Shown in pieces: positions 25,285 to 33,460 of a stretch of DNA of 64,000 nucleotides. The notes under the pieces are model-generated. The model was given only the letters and a program-made list of their open reading frames with translations. It had not been told where the DNA came from and made no database searches. The position numbers and the translations under genes are program-made. This DNA comes from an uncultured Eubacterium sp. (lineage in GTDB: Bacteria; Bacillota; Clostridia; Lachnospirales; Lachnospiraceae), in assembly GCA_910584645.1 (NCBI GenBank), contig CAJUAU010000012.1, positions 8,716 through 72,715 on the forward strand, in the 5' to 3' direction. Every line of letters begins with the position of its first letter. Within the stretch, counting starts at the first letter, position 1.

Positions 25285-26572
25285 AAATCTGAGGAAAAAA
25301 TTTACCCTTGTGGCGATGGGGTCTATGTTCCTCGTGCTTGCTACGATCATGGTTATTTTCAATCTTCTGAATTACATCCGGTTTGTGAGGGAGGCAGACC
25401 GCACCCTCCATATGATCGCAGAAAATGACGGAAGATTTCCCATGCCGGCCTTTCAGGAAAATGAGCCTGGATCAAAGCCGGCAGATGGACATGGGCTGCA
25501 AAGGGAAAAGCGGGATCTTCCCAAAGATGAACGGGACAGAATGTCGCCAGAGGCACCCTACCGGACAAGATATTTTTCTGCGGAGATGGATGAAACGGGA
25601 AGTGTATTATTTTTGGATCTACAGCATATTGCCGCTGTCTCAGAAGAAGAGGCGAAACAATATGCACGGGAGATCTTTCGTGACCGGGATACCGCAGGGT
25701 TTCTGGATCATTACCGTTACATGACCAAACAGGAAGATAACCGCAGGATAGTTATTTTTCTCGATAGAAGCGAAGAAATAAAAGAGTTCCGCACCAACCT
25801 GCTGACCAGCCTGCTGGTATCGGGGGGCGGTCTGCTGGCGGTGTTTGTATTAGTCCTGGTTTTTTCAGGGATTGTATTCCGGCCGGTGGCAGAGGGCTAT
25901 GAGAAGCAGAAGCGTTTTATCACGGATGCCAGCCATGAGATCAAGACACCATTGACGATCATTGACGCGAATATGGAAGTGATTGAGATGGAGCGCGGAG
26001 AAGATGAGTGGACAAAAAGCACCCGCAAACAGGTCCGGCGGCTTGCTGATCTTACGCGGCAGCTGATCACCTTGACAAAGTTAGAGGAAGGGGAAATATG
26101 GAAAAAAAAGAGTGAGATCTCTCTTTCAAAAGTGGTCACGGAAAGCGTGCAGTCATTTGAATCTGTTGCAAAAACCTGTGGAAAGACAGTGCAGATGGAT
26201 GTGCAGGAGCAGATCACAATAATGGGAAATGAAAAATCGATCCAGCAGCTATGCGGCATTTTAATGGATAATGCCTTGAAATACTCACTGGCGGGAAGTA
26301 CCATCCGGGTGTCCCTGATGAGAAAGGGAAAGCGAATACATTTTGAGGTGTATAATGAAACGGTAGCAGTTCCAAAAGGAAATCTGGATATTTTATTTGA
26401 ACGGTTCTATCGGCTGGACGTTTCCCGGAATTCAGAAACAGGCGGTTCCGGAATTGGCCTCTCTGTCGCCCAGGCAATCGTAAAGGAATACCATGGCAGA
26501 ATCAGGGCGAGGAGCGAAGACGGGAAAAGTATATGCGTTGTAGTGGAATTACTATTTGATTGTAGAAATTAA
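25277..26572 (+). CDS. Membrane sensor histidine kinase
   Basis: A 431-residue kinase. First membrane helix about 10-32, extracellular sensor of about 140 residues rich in charged and Pro residues, second helix about 178-205 (LLVSGGGLLAVFVLVLVFSG). The HisKA box DASHEIKTPLTIIDANMEVI carries the phosphorylated His near 219. HATPase motifs follow: N box ILMDNALKYS, G box SGIGLSVAQAIVKEY. Start at 25277 overlaps the regulator stop (ATGATTAA) and has GGAGGGTGG upstream. The pair is translationally coupled. No family-specific sensor domain was recognised. Confidence 0.92.
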   Translation: MIKNLRKKFTLVAMGSMFLVLATIMVIFNLLNYIRFVREADRTLHMIAENDGRFPMPAFQENEPGSKPADGHGLQREKRDLPKDERDRMSPEAPYRTRYFSAEMDETGSVLFLDLQHIAAVSEEEAKQYAREIFRDRDTAGFLDHYRYMTKQEDNRRIVIFLDRSEEIKEFRTNLLTSLLVSGGGLLAVFVLVLVFSGIVFRPVAEGYEKQKRFITDASHEIKTPLTIIDANMEVIEMERGEDEWTKSTRKQVRRLADLTRQLITLTKLEEGEIWKKKSEISLSKVVTESVQSFESVAKTCGKTVQMDVQEQITIMGNEKSIQQLCGILMDNALKYSLAGSTIRVSLMRKGKRIHFEVYNETVAVPKGNLDILFERFYRLDVSRNSETGGSGIGLSVAQAIVKEYHGRIRARSEDGKSICVVVELLFDCRN

Positions 26573-26618
26573 TGCCGGGGCCAAAAGGTATTTTGTCTCC
26601 GGCACATTTTCTGCGCCT

Positions 26619-27638
26619 TCAGCCGTCTGTGTCAATATCGAGAAAACAGCCGTAACTGCTTATATCGAGACTGCTATAACCATCGTCTTTCCCGCCTGAT
26701 CTGAGATCACCAACGCTGTAAACAGACCGATCTGCCATCTCCAGCTGAATACCGATCGTCCGGTGGGAATTTCTTTCATTCGCATAATAAGTCGTAAGTT
26801 TTTTGCCCGGTGCCTCCAGATTCCACTGTTTTTGGAGGGTATACCCCATCGTTTCAAGAGACCCTTCGGTCAGGGAGAAGGACTGGAAATCCCCATAGGG
26901 AGATCCATATAAAAATCCAATTTTTTTTGAATCATAATCAATAAAAACCATATTGGTTTTGTACCCGGTGTCCATAAGGCCGGGATCGCTATGTATCACA
27001 CTGGTATTATATGGCAACGCGGCATCTTTGGCCGAGAGCATTTCAGCAAGCCCGTCTTCGGCCTCATTTTGTTCCTGTTCATATTCCGATTCATGCTGCA
27101 AGTTCTCCCAAATCCCCCTGCCATGATTAATGGCGGGATAGATTATTAACAAAAATACCGTGCAGAAGACAACGATTTTGTACACCCTCGGGGATGCCTT
27201 CCTTTTCACCGCGCCCAGGACAGCTATGACGATTGTAATAAAGGAAAAAATGACAGCGTTATATATGGCGAAGATACTTTCCATCACCCCTGTAAAATCC
27301 ATAAAGCCGGAACGCTGGGATTTTGTGCTGGCTAAAAAACCGATCACGGTACATGCGATCAATAGATTGAAACACAGGGTGAGACCGATCTGGGCGAGTA
27401 CATTTTTTATGGAAGACAATTCAATAGAAAAGACTTTGATGGAAATCCCATAATAGACCAGTACTGAAATAGTAAAAACGATAGAACATATGGCCATGGC
27501 AACAAGAGTAATAGCCGCACTTAAAAAAAGGGAAATGAGCCCGGCAGGGCGTATAAGTGTAGTGAAAGGATTCGCAAACAGCATAAACAAAAGCCATATT
27601 ACACACTGGTAAATAAAAATAGAAAGTGTCCGTTTCAT
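26619..27638 (-). CDS. Multi-span membrane protein with extracytoplasmic domain
   Basis: A 339-residue protein of unknown family. The first 175 residues hold five or so hydrophobic helices. A short acidic segment (ESEYEQEQNEAEDGLAEMLS) follows, then a C-terminal domain of about 140 residues likely outside the membrane, with alternating strands (MVFIDYDSKKIGFLYGSPYG, GIQLEMADRSVYSVGDL). GGAGG precedes the start on the minus strand by 7 bases. It is convergent with the kinase gene and divergent from the BlaI gene. Function unknown. Confidence 0.75.
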   Translation of the reverse strand: MKRTLSIFIYQCVIWLLFMLFANPFTTLIRPAGLISLFLSAAITLVAMAICSIVFTISVLVYYGISIKVFSIELSSIKNVLAQIGLTLCFNLLIACTVIGFLASTKSQRSGFMDFTGVMESIFAIYNAVIFSFITIVIAVLGAVKRKASPRVYKIVVFCTVFLLIIYPAINHGRGIWENLQHESEYEQEQNEAEDGLAEMLSAKDAALPYNTSVIHSDPGLMDTGYKTNMVFIDYDSKKIGFLYGSPYGDFQSFSLTEGSLETMGYTLQKQWNLEAPGKKLTTYYANERNSHRTIGIQLEMADRSVYSVGDLRSGGKDDGYSSLDISSYGCFLDIDTDG

Positions 27639-27740
27639 TAGTAGTCCTCCATTCTAAAACTGAAGCATTTTGCCTAATACCAGTATACCACAAATAACGG
27701 TAAATGTGTAGATTTTTCAACATATGGGTTAATGAAAGCG

Positions 27741-27771
27741 TCAATGATCATTAATGGTTAATGATCATTGA
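27741..27771. promoter_or_regulatory. Double-palindrome operator upstream of blaI-like gene
   Basis: TCAATGATCATTAA, TGG, TTAATGATCATTGA: a perfect 14-bp inverted repeat. Each arm contains AATGATCATT, itself palindromic (27743-27752 and 27760-27769). Its right edge overlaps TTGACC (27768-27773), a plausible -35 with CATAAA 17 bp downstream. This geometry fits autorepression by the BlaI-type repressor. Confidence 0.75.
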
Positions 27772-27815
27772 CCGATATATAAATTGAATTCATAAAATGA
27801 AAGGAAAGAAGCGGT

Positions 27816-28241
27816 ATGGCGAAGGAAGAGATTACACCGAGTGAGTGGCAGATCATGGAAATTCTTTGGGCGTGCAGGGAGCCTCTGACTTCATCTGAGG
27901 TCTACAAAAGGATACAGGGGGCTGCAGATATGTCGCAGAGGATGGTGCGGGTTCTGATGAACCGCCTGAATCAGAAAAACATCCTCGGCTATACGGTGGA
28001 TGAGCGCGATTCGAGGGTTTACCACTATTTTGTGCAGAAGTCAAGGGAGGAATGTGTGAAAGAGAAAAGCAGGAAGTTTGTGGACAGCTATTTTTCTGGC
28101 AATGGGACAAATGCGATGGTGGCGCTTCTGCAGAGTTTTGCCCCGACGGATGATCAGATTAAGGAATTGGAGGAGATTCTGGAGAAAAAAAGGGAGCGCG
28201 GCAAGGGATCCCCGGATAAAGAGGGTGGGGTTCATGCCTGA
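27816..28241 (+). CDS. BlaI/MecI/CopY-family repressor
   Basis: A 141-residue winged-helix repressor. The N-terminal domain has the family pattern ITPSEWQIMEILWACREPLT, SQRMVRVLMNRLNQKNILGY and VDERDSRVYHYF. The C-terminal half is the dimerisation and cleavage region (FVDSYFSGNGTNAMVALLQS). BlaI proteins repress their own promoter and are normally inactivated by a BlaR1 membrane protease. Here the overlapping downstream gene is a BlaR1 stub, so induction is probably lost or runs through another protease. AAGGAAAG precedes the ATG. A double palindrome lies 45-75 bp upstream. Confidence 0.9.
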   Translation: MAKEEITPSEWQIMEILWACREPLTSSEVYKRIQGAADMSQRMVRVLMNRLNQKNILGYTVDERDSRVYHYFVQKSREECVKEKSRKFVDSYFSGNGTNAMVALLQSFAPTDDQIKELEEILEKKRERGKGSPDKEGGVHA

Positions 28242-28449
28242 CTGGTCACGGATTGGCAGTCTCATGGATTTTTGTGCATCATATTATACGACCCAGCTTG
28301 TGCGGTGTGCAGTTTTTTCCTTTGTGTTGATCGGGCTTGTAATGCTGCTTAGGAAAGTGCTTTTTTCAAAACGAACTTTCATGAGAGGGCTGTTATGGTC
28401 ATCGTTCCTGCTCCTTCCCTTTCTTGGAAACCGGTTCAGTATACGGTAA
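28234..28449 (+). pseudogene. N-terminal stub of BlaR1/MecR1 (M56) protease
   Basis: Starts at ATG 28234, overlapping the repressor stop (ATGCCTGA), the usual blaI-blaR1 arrangement. It encodes about 65 residues of typical M56 N-terminus: SLMDFCASYYTTQLVRCAVF, a hydrophobic helix, LLRKVLFSKRTFMRGLLWSS and LLPFLG. It then runs out of frame after NRFSIR. The HExxH protease domain and the penicillin-sensor domain are absent. The sequence after about 28430 belongs to an unrelated surface-protein tail, so a deletion joined the two. Confidence 0.75.
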
Positions 28450-28613
28450 AAGACACCGGAGAAGTGCAGAAAGTGTCTGTAACCGACAGGAGAACACCAA
28501 AACCGAAAGTGCCACAGACAGGCGGAAGTACACCGCTTGTGGCAGCAGTTATGCTAATGGTTGTTTTGGGTAGTGGTGTCATTTTCTGCAGGAAAAGGAT
28601 GCGTGCAAAATGA
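28432..28613 (+). pseudogene. C-terminal remnant of a Cna-B/LPXTG-type surface protein
   Basis: In the frame from 28395, residues PVQYTVKDTGEVQKVSVTDR then KPKVPQTGG, a hydrophobic helix (TPLVAAVMLMVVLGSGVIFC) and RKRMRAK make a sortase anchor with a PQTGG-like sorting motif, preceded by the end of a Cna-B-type domain. Everything upstream is missing and has been replaced by the BlaR1 stub. Its stop overlaps the ATG of the sortase gene, the usual substrate-sortase order. Confidence 0.7.
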
Positions 28614-29438
28614 AGCAGAAGATAAAGCAGAAGAATGGGAAAAAACGGATCAAGAGGATATTATGCCTCTTTTTTTTGTTGGCATTTATGGTGACAGGGT
28701 ATTTTGTATACCGTTATTACCAGAATGACAAACATCAGGAAGACCGTTTTGACCAGCTGGAGGAAATCGAGGAGGAGCGGGATGAAAATCCCGTCTCCCC
28801 GGTTTTACCAGAGGAAGTAAATAACTCGGACTGGATTGGCTGGCTGAAGATAAAAGGTACCGGTATTTCTTGTCCGGTCATGCAGAGGGAAAACGACAGC
28901 GAGTTTTACCTGCACCGGGATTTCGATGGGAACTATAGTTTTTATGGCACCCCGTTTCTGGATGCCAGATGCACGGTTGACAGTGATAACTGCATTATTT
29001 ATGGCCACAATATCAACGGCGGCAGGATGTTCGGGGCGCTTCATGCGTATTCCAGTGAGAGTTATTATAAAGAATAATTCTTTCACCGATGTCGGGAACT
29101 GGGATGAGTATGGGGAATATGTGAGTAAAATAGTATCCGGGAGTCTGTACCAGACTGAGATGGGAAAGAAGATTAGAGAGGAACTTGAGAAGGATACACC
29201 AGAGGAGTTCTTTCGCAAATATCAGTTTCTCACGTTGTCTACCTGTTGTAGCTGGGTGGGACGGGATGCGAGACTGCTGGTGATTTCGGTAAGGCAGTCT
29301 AAGGATTATATAAATATCGGGGCAACGCAGAGTGAAGTAGAAGCACTCCAAAGTTATATGGAATTAAAATCCGATATGCAGACCCGTATTGAGCGGGAGC
29401 ACTATTTCGGGGGTACAGGGACTGTATCCTGCTATTAA
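28610..29438 (+). pseudogene. Class B sortase, frameshifted with an internal deletion
   Basis: The first frame (28610-29077) has an N-terminal membrane helix (LFFLLAFMVTGYFVYRYYQN) and the front of a sortase domain, including NSDWIGWLKIKGTGISCPVM and the catalytic His region IIYGHNINGGRMFGAL, then stops after SESYYKE. The second part, in another frame from about 29075 to 29438, resumes with FTDVGNWDEYGEYVSKI and contains the catalytic Cys in LTLSTCCSW and the Arg in ARLLVISVRQ. The segment that should connect them is missing. The last 35 codons (TQSEVEALQSYMELKSDMQT onward) resemble the small gene at 36018 rather than a sortase. No functional enzyme is expected. Confidence 0.8.
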
Positions 29439-29491
29439 TCCGCAGTGGAACATTAGGAACAAATGTTGAAAGAAGTTAGAATATTACCGGC

Positions 29492-29531
29492 AATAGAGGG
29501 AAACTGATTGTGGACAGTTTTCCTCTATTTT
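29492..29531 (+). terminator. Terminator after the sortase remnant
   Basis: AATAGAGGGAAACTG pairs with CAGTTTTCCTCTATT (one mismatch) around an 8-base loop and ends in TTTT. Confidence 0.8.
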
Positions 29532-29685
29532 CAAGTGTTTTGCGTATGCCTGATAATATCACCTGGTGTGCAGTCCGGGACATGGCAGATTTGGTACAAA
29601 AATTCATATCGAAAATAGTATGTATATATGTTAAAATAAATTATAGATGTACATAGAACAAAGGAGTCAGGGCAGGTGAGATACG

Positions 29686-30402
29686 ATGGGTTTGAAATTA
29701 AATATAGCTATTTGCGATGATGAACCGTATTACAGAGACCAAATTGAATTCCTGGTCAGAGAATATCTGTCTGGGAAAGATGTGCTGTTTTGTATCGAAC
29801 AGTTTAAAAGCGGAAGGGAATTTTGTGAGGAGCCTGAAAACGCCCGGAGATTTCATATTATTTTTCTGGATATAGAAATGGAAGGCATGAACGGAATGGA
29901 GACGGCATATTTCATTCGTGAAAGAAACAGTGAAATAGATATTGTCTTTATTACAGTTGTTTCGGATTATGTTTTTGAGGGATACCGGGTGAATGCAGTA
30001 CGGTATATCATGAAAAACGACATGGAGAAACTGATTCCGGAATGTCTGGCGGATATACTGAAAAGACGCAGGTACCATGGGCATAAAATGGTATTTTCAT
30101 TTGTAGGCGGTGAAAGGACGGTCTTTTTGGATGATATACTGTATATTGAAAGCCAGTCCCATAAACTGCAGTTTAAGACAAAGGAAGGGATTTTGGTTAT
30201 GTACGACCGGATCAATGAGATGGAATCCAGACTGGAGAAGTACTGTTTTCTCCGGTGTCACCAGAGTTTTCTGGTTAATATGGGGCATATTGAGAAGATC
30301 CTCAATTACCAGGCTTACCTGTCTGACGGTTCGGAGGTTCCGGTTGCACGTCCCAGATATTCAGAGGTAAAGCGGGATTTTTTACGGTATAAAGAGATAT
30401 GA
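29686..30402 (+). CDS. LytTR-type response regulator (AgrA-like)
   Basis: A 238-residue regulator. The receiver domain has CDDEPYY (acidic pair 11-12), phospho-acceptor D62 in HIIFLDIEMEGMNGMETAYF and a Lys in VRYIMKNDMEK. The C-terminal LytTR domain (about 133-235) shows FVGGERTVFLDDILYIESQS, FLRCHQSFLVNMGHIEKILN and VARPRYSEVKRDF. LytTR regulators of the AgrA type control peptide quorum-sensing and bacteriocin loci. It precedes a GHKL kinase (18 bp between stop and chosen start). Unlike the neighbouring genes it shows no disruption. Confidence 0.92.
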   Translation: MGLKLNIAICDDEPYYRDQIEFLVREYLSGKDVLFCIEQFKSGREFCEEPENARRFHIIFLDIEMEGMNGMETAYFIRERNSEIDIVFITVVSDYVFEGYRVNAVRYIMKNDMEKLIPECLADILKRRRYHGHKMVFSFVGGERTVFLDDILYIESQSHKLQFKTKEGILVMYDRINEMESRLEKYCFLRCHQSFLVNMGHIEKILNYQAYLSDGSEVPVARPRYSEVKRDFLRYKEI

Positions 30403-30419
30403 TGATGGAGGAAGTACAT

Positions 30420-31718
30420 ATGTTGGAAGAATTTTTGAAAAGTATCAGCATTGTATTCTATGAGGCTCTCTGCTGCAGGATTTTTCTTGACATTTTTCTG
30501 AGGCAGAGGTTTATGAATAAGTGGAATAACAGTTTGTTTGTTATTTTGTTGGCAGGGTTTATCTGGGGTTGGGGATGCGTTACGCAATTTCAGGATATGT
30601 ATGTGTACCGGACTTTGGGAATTGTTGTCGGAATCTTTTTGCTGGGGACGGTGTTTTATTTTGGGAAGTGGTATAAGAAAATATTTTTGTGCGGGGCCTT
30701 TTACACATTATTGTATTGTGTGGATTACTTTTCGTTTGTGATGTTAAGCACGGTGGTCGATCACCGGTATTTGGAAAACAGTGTAATTCAGACCATTCTT
30801 GTTTTATTGTGCAAAACGATTCTGTTTGTTGTAGTACTGGGAATCAGGAATGTTTGGAACAAGGGGAGGGAAGTACAGATGAAGGGGCCGGCATGGGTTT
30901 TGATGATAAGTTTTCCCGTGCTGTCCATGATAATCATGCTCGTTATGCTGTTTTCCTTTCTGGGAAAGAAAAGTACGGCCGGCTATCTCACGGTTTCATT
31001 CGTGATTATGGTTATGAACGTAATCATGTTTGAGTGGCTGCAGTTTGTCTCAGAGAGGGACAGGCGCTGGAACCAGATCCGGCTGCTGCAGGAACGTAAT
31101 GAGGAACGGATGCAGATTTATCATGAAATGAGCGTGAACTATGAGGAACAAAAGAGAATGCTGCATGATTATTGCAATCAGATCGGCTGTGTGCAGGGAC
31201 TGTTGAAAAAACGACAGTATAAGGAAGCCGAAGCATATGCGGAAAAATTGTCGGTTCTGATCCCCGGCTATATTCAGGGCGTGGATGTGAACCATCCGAT
31301 TCTCAATGTCGTGCTCAACCAGAAATACCGCCTGGCCAGGTCAAGAAATATTTCCGTACTCTTTTATGTGAATGACCTGTCAGATCTGTGGCTGGAGGAA
31401 CAGGATGCAGTCAGCCTGCTGGCGAACCTTCTGGATAATGCGATAGAGGCATGTGAGAAACAGGAAGATGAACGGAAAATATGGATTAAACTGGTCATGG
31501 AAAAAAGGCAGTTTGTGCTTTCCATCCGGAACACGGTATCTGAACTGGTAATCATTGAAAATAATGAGATCCCCACGAGCAAGGAGGATCAGGGGAAGCA
31601 TGGGTTCGGTTTAAGGAATGTCCAAATGATACTGGATAAGTACGAGGGGATGGGAATGATGAACTATGAGGAGGGATGTTTTTCATATACGGCTGTGATG
31701 CCGGAGATCAATAACTAA
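30420..31718 (+). CDS. GHKL-domain sensor histidine kinase (AgrC-like)
   Basis: A 432-residue kinase with about six membrane helices in residues 1-210, the layout of AgrC and other peptide receptors. The phospho-acceptor region is EQKRMLHDYCNQIGCVQGLL (His near 249, HDxxNQ form). The HATPase_c_5/GHKL domain has SLLANLLDNAIEAC and GKHGFGLRNVQMIL. Start at 30420 is preferred because GGAGG precedes it by 9 bases; an ATG at 30399 overlaps the regulator stop. Together with the LytTR regulator it forms a probable peptide-sensing pair; a possible AgrB stub lies just downstream at 31957. Confidence 0.9.
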   Translation: MLEEFLKSISIVFYEALCCRIFLDIFLRQRFMNKWNNSLFVILLAGFIWGWGCVTQFQDMYVYRTLGIVVGIFLLGTVFYFGKWYKKIFLCGAFYTLLYCVDYFSFVMLSTVVDHRYLENSVIQTILVLLCKTILFVVVLGIRNVWNKGREVQMKGPAWVLMISFPVLSMIIMLVMLFSFLGKKSTAGYLTVSFVIMVMNVIMFEWLQFVSERDRRWNQIRLLQERNEERMQIYHEMSVNYEEQKRMLHDYCNQIGCVQGLLKKRQYKEAEAYAEKLSVLIPGYIQGVDVNHPILNVVLNQKYRLARSRNISVLFYVNDLSDLWLEEQDAVSLLANLLDNAIEACEKQEDERKIWIKLVMEKRQFVLSIRNTVSELVIIENNEIPTSKEDQGKHGFGLRNVQMILDKYEGMGMMNYEEGCFSYTAVMPEINN

Positions 31719-31736
31719 ATAAGTCAATCTTTTATA

Positions 31737-31770
31737 CAGGGCAATGGTGTGCATGACCCTGATTTTTTTG
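31737..31770 (+). terminator. Probable terminator after the GHKL kinase
   Basis: CAGGG and CCCTG frame a 15-base loop, followed by ATTTTTTTG. The stem is short, so moderate support only. Confidence 0.55.
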
Positions 31771-31866
31771 TTTCAAAGTATTCTGAAAATTAGAAGGGAA
31801 CTAAAATTCTAAAAGTAATCTGAATAAAGGTGCTAAAGTTCCTTCAAATATCTTAAAAACCAGCAA

Positions 31867-31895
31867 TTTTTGCAATTTTCCTACCGTTTTTGCAA
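31867..31895 (+). promoter_or_regulatory. Direct repeat upstream of the agrB-like remnant
   Basis: TTTTTGCAA occurs at 31867-31875 and 31887-31895, start to start 20 bp (about two helical turns). Two-site direct repeats are how LytTR regulators bind, although this sequence does not match the AgrA consensus well. It lies about 60 bp before the remnant start codon. Confidence 0.4.
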
Positions 31896-31956
31896 CTGCT
31901 ATTGATTTTATGTGGAATGATATGGTATTTCTTTAGTCAGAAGGAGATGGCATGTC

Positions 31957-32073
31957 ATGGTAGCAGGTTATGTGGATTTCCTGATCCGGAATAACGCCCT
32001 GGAAGAAGAATACAGGGAAGATGCCGTTTATGGCATGACACTGGCTGTGGAAAAGGTAAAGGTATTTCTGTAA
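31957..32073 (+). pseudogene. Possible AgrB-like N-terminal remnant, 38 codons
   Basis: The short frame begins after AAGGAG and encodes GYVDFLIRNNALEEEYREDA followed by VYGMTLAVEKVKVFL. This fits the N-terminal pattern of AgrB-like peptide proteases (a short helix with FLIRN, then E-E-x-x-R-E-x-x-x-YG), but stops at 32071 before any membrane helix or catalytic His/Cys. Placement right after a LytTR/GHKL pair supports the reading. Alternatively it is an unrelated small protein. Confidence 0.5.
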
Positions 32074-32668
32074 AACTGTCTGGGCATAAGACATTTAAAG
32101 TTAATAATTCAATTTTTACAATGGCGGGAGGGGAAAATGGAATAGTAAAAACACTGGAAGATTACAAAATAAATATACAGGCACCGTCAAATGATCTTTA
32201 TGAAAAAATGAAAAGTAAGAGTAAAATTGCAGTCCCAAAAAAAATTTCGTGGCAGAAAATTGCAGAACAATTGTATATCTCGGGGTATGGTTGCATGGTT
32301 TGCAAGATTGCTGGGCACATGGGACGGAGAAAGAGAGGGAGAAATATAAATTTAAACATAATGACTTGACAGATGATTTTAGGTATGATCATAAATGGAG
32401 TAAGAAAAATAATTATAAAAAAGTAAAAGTCCGTTATAAATATAAAAAACGAAAAAACATGAAAAATAAGGAAGCTAAGAATATACTTAAGAAGAATAAG
32501 CGGTTATGGAGTACAATACGGGACACGGTAAAGTATATTACAAACATACGTAAAAGTTTGGAAAAACAGGATATTGCTTTCTTCAGACAAAACAAGGGGA
32601 ACGCTGTATACAAGGATATAATAAAGGAAGAGAAAAACTGTCTTTATTCGGAATTGTTTTTGAATTGA
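32073..32668 (+). pseudogene. Unrecognised AT-rich, Lys-rich coding remnant in two frames
   Basis: Two overlapping frames may be pieces of one gene. Frame one is open from before 32073 to 32369 (KLSGHKTFKVNNSIFTMAGG, then LEDYKINIQAPSNDLYEKM). Frame two runs 32249-32668 and is very basic (KYKFKHNDLTDDFRYDHKWS, KNNYKKVKVRYKYKKRKNMK). Neither has a convincing ribosome site, and the composition is more AT-rich than core genes. Probably a frameshifted foreign gene. I do not recognise it. Confidence 0.35.
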
Positions 32669-32736
32669 CATAAATCATCAGATTATGGGCGTACTTTAAT
32701 AAGCTCATAAAAGAAATATGACAATTGAATACTTTT

Positions 32737-33403
32737 TCAAACAATTAAAGATTTCAAACTTCGGATGTATTGTGGACAATTCATGCTGTGGGCAACAATG
32801 ATGGTAAGCTGACTTGCAATTCCGGCAAGAAAAACATCTGCTTTTGTGGTGGTGTGGTTTCTGGATTTTCTTCTGGCAACACACATGTTGATTTTCAGGT
32901 GGTCAATGGCACGTTCTACAATGGTTCTGATTTTGTGAAAGGAATCCCATTCTTTGGAATCTCTCTGAATGCCGGGGAACATGCGGAAATCCAGATTTTT
33001 ATATGTATAGGTGGTACGTCCTTTGGTGGCGGTAGAGCAGGGTGTGTCACAATCGCAGATATATTGGCCTTTTATCATATGAACTTTGGGGCAAATCCAT
33101 TTGATGCGGTCATCACGTCCCTTTTCGTGAGTAATACTGCAATACTTCATGGCAAGGGAAGGGTCATTTGGACAGGTGGGATAACCGTATTCATTGTACC
33201 CAACTTTTTTGAGAGTGCTTTCATTTCTGGAATTGTAAGGAATCAGTGCCTTTGAAAAATAAAAGTATTTATCTTCATCGGGAGAATCCGATTTCTTTTC
33301 TAAATTTATTTCGAGATGTTCAGTTTTAAAGTTATCATCTAGAAAAGCGATGTGGCGGATGATACCAAGTCCGTTGGTGAGGATTCTATTATACCATGAG
33401 TGG
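32737..33403 (-). pseudogene. C-terminal fragment of a DDE transposase
   Basis: On the minus strand a frame contains YNEYGYPTCPNDPSLAMKYC, HEKGRDDRIKWICPKVHMIK, CDTPCSTATKGRTTYTYKNL and EWDSFHKIRTIVERAIDHLK, typical of the Cys-containing C-terminal half of IS-element transposases with a split DDE domain. The conserved Glu is likely in RTIVERAIDHLK. The true homology seems to begin near 33403; the hydrophobic residues read upstream of that come from the antisense of the next gene. The N-terminal half and both element ends were not found. Confidence 0.7.
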
Positions 33404-33460
33404 AGAGAAAATCTATATATAAACAACAATAAAAACCAAGCAAAATAAAAGGAGAAAATT

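Noticed and set aside
32770..33255. 161-codon plus-strand frame
   Set aside because: It is the antisense shadow of the transposase fragment, whose minus-strand reading is clearly protein-like.
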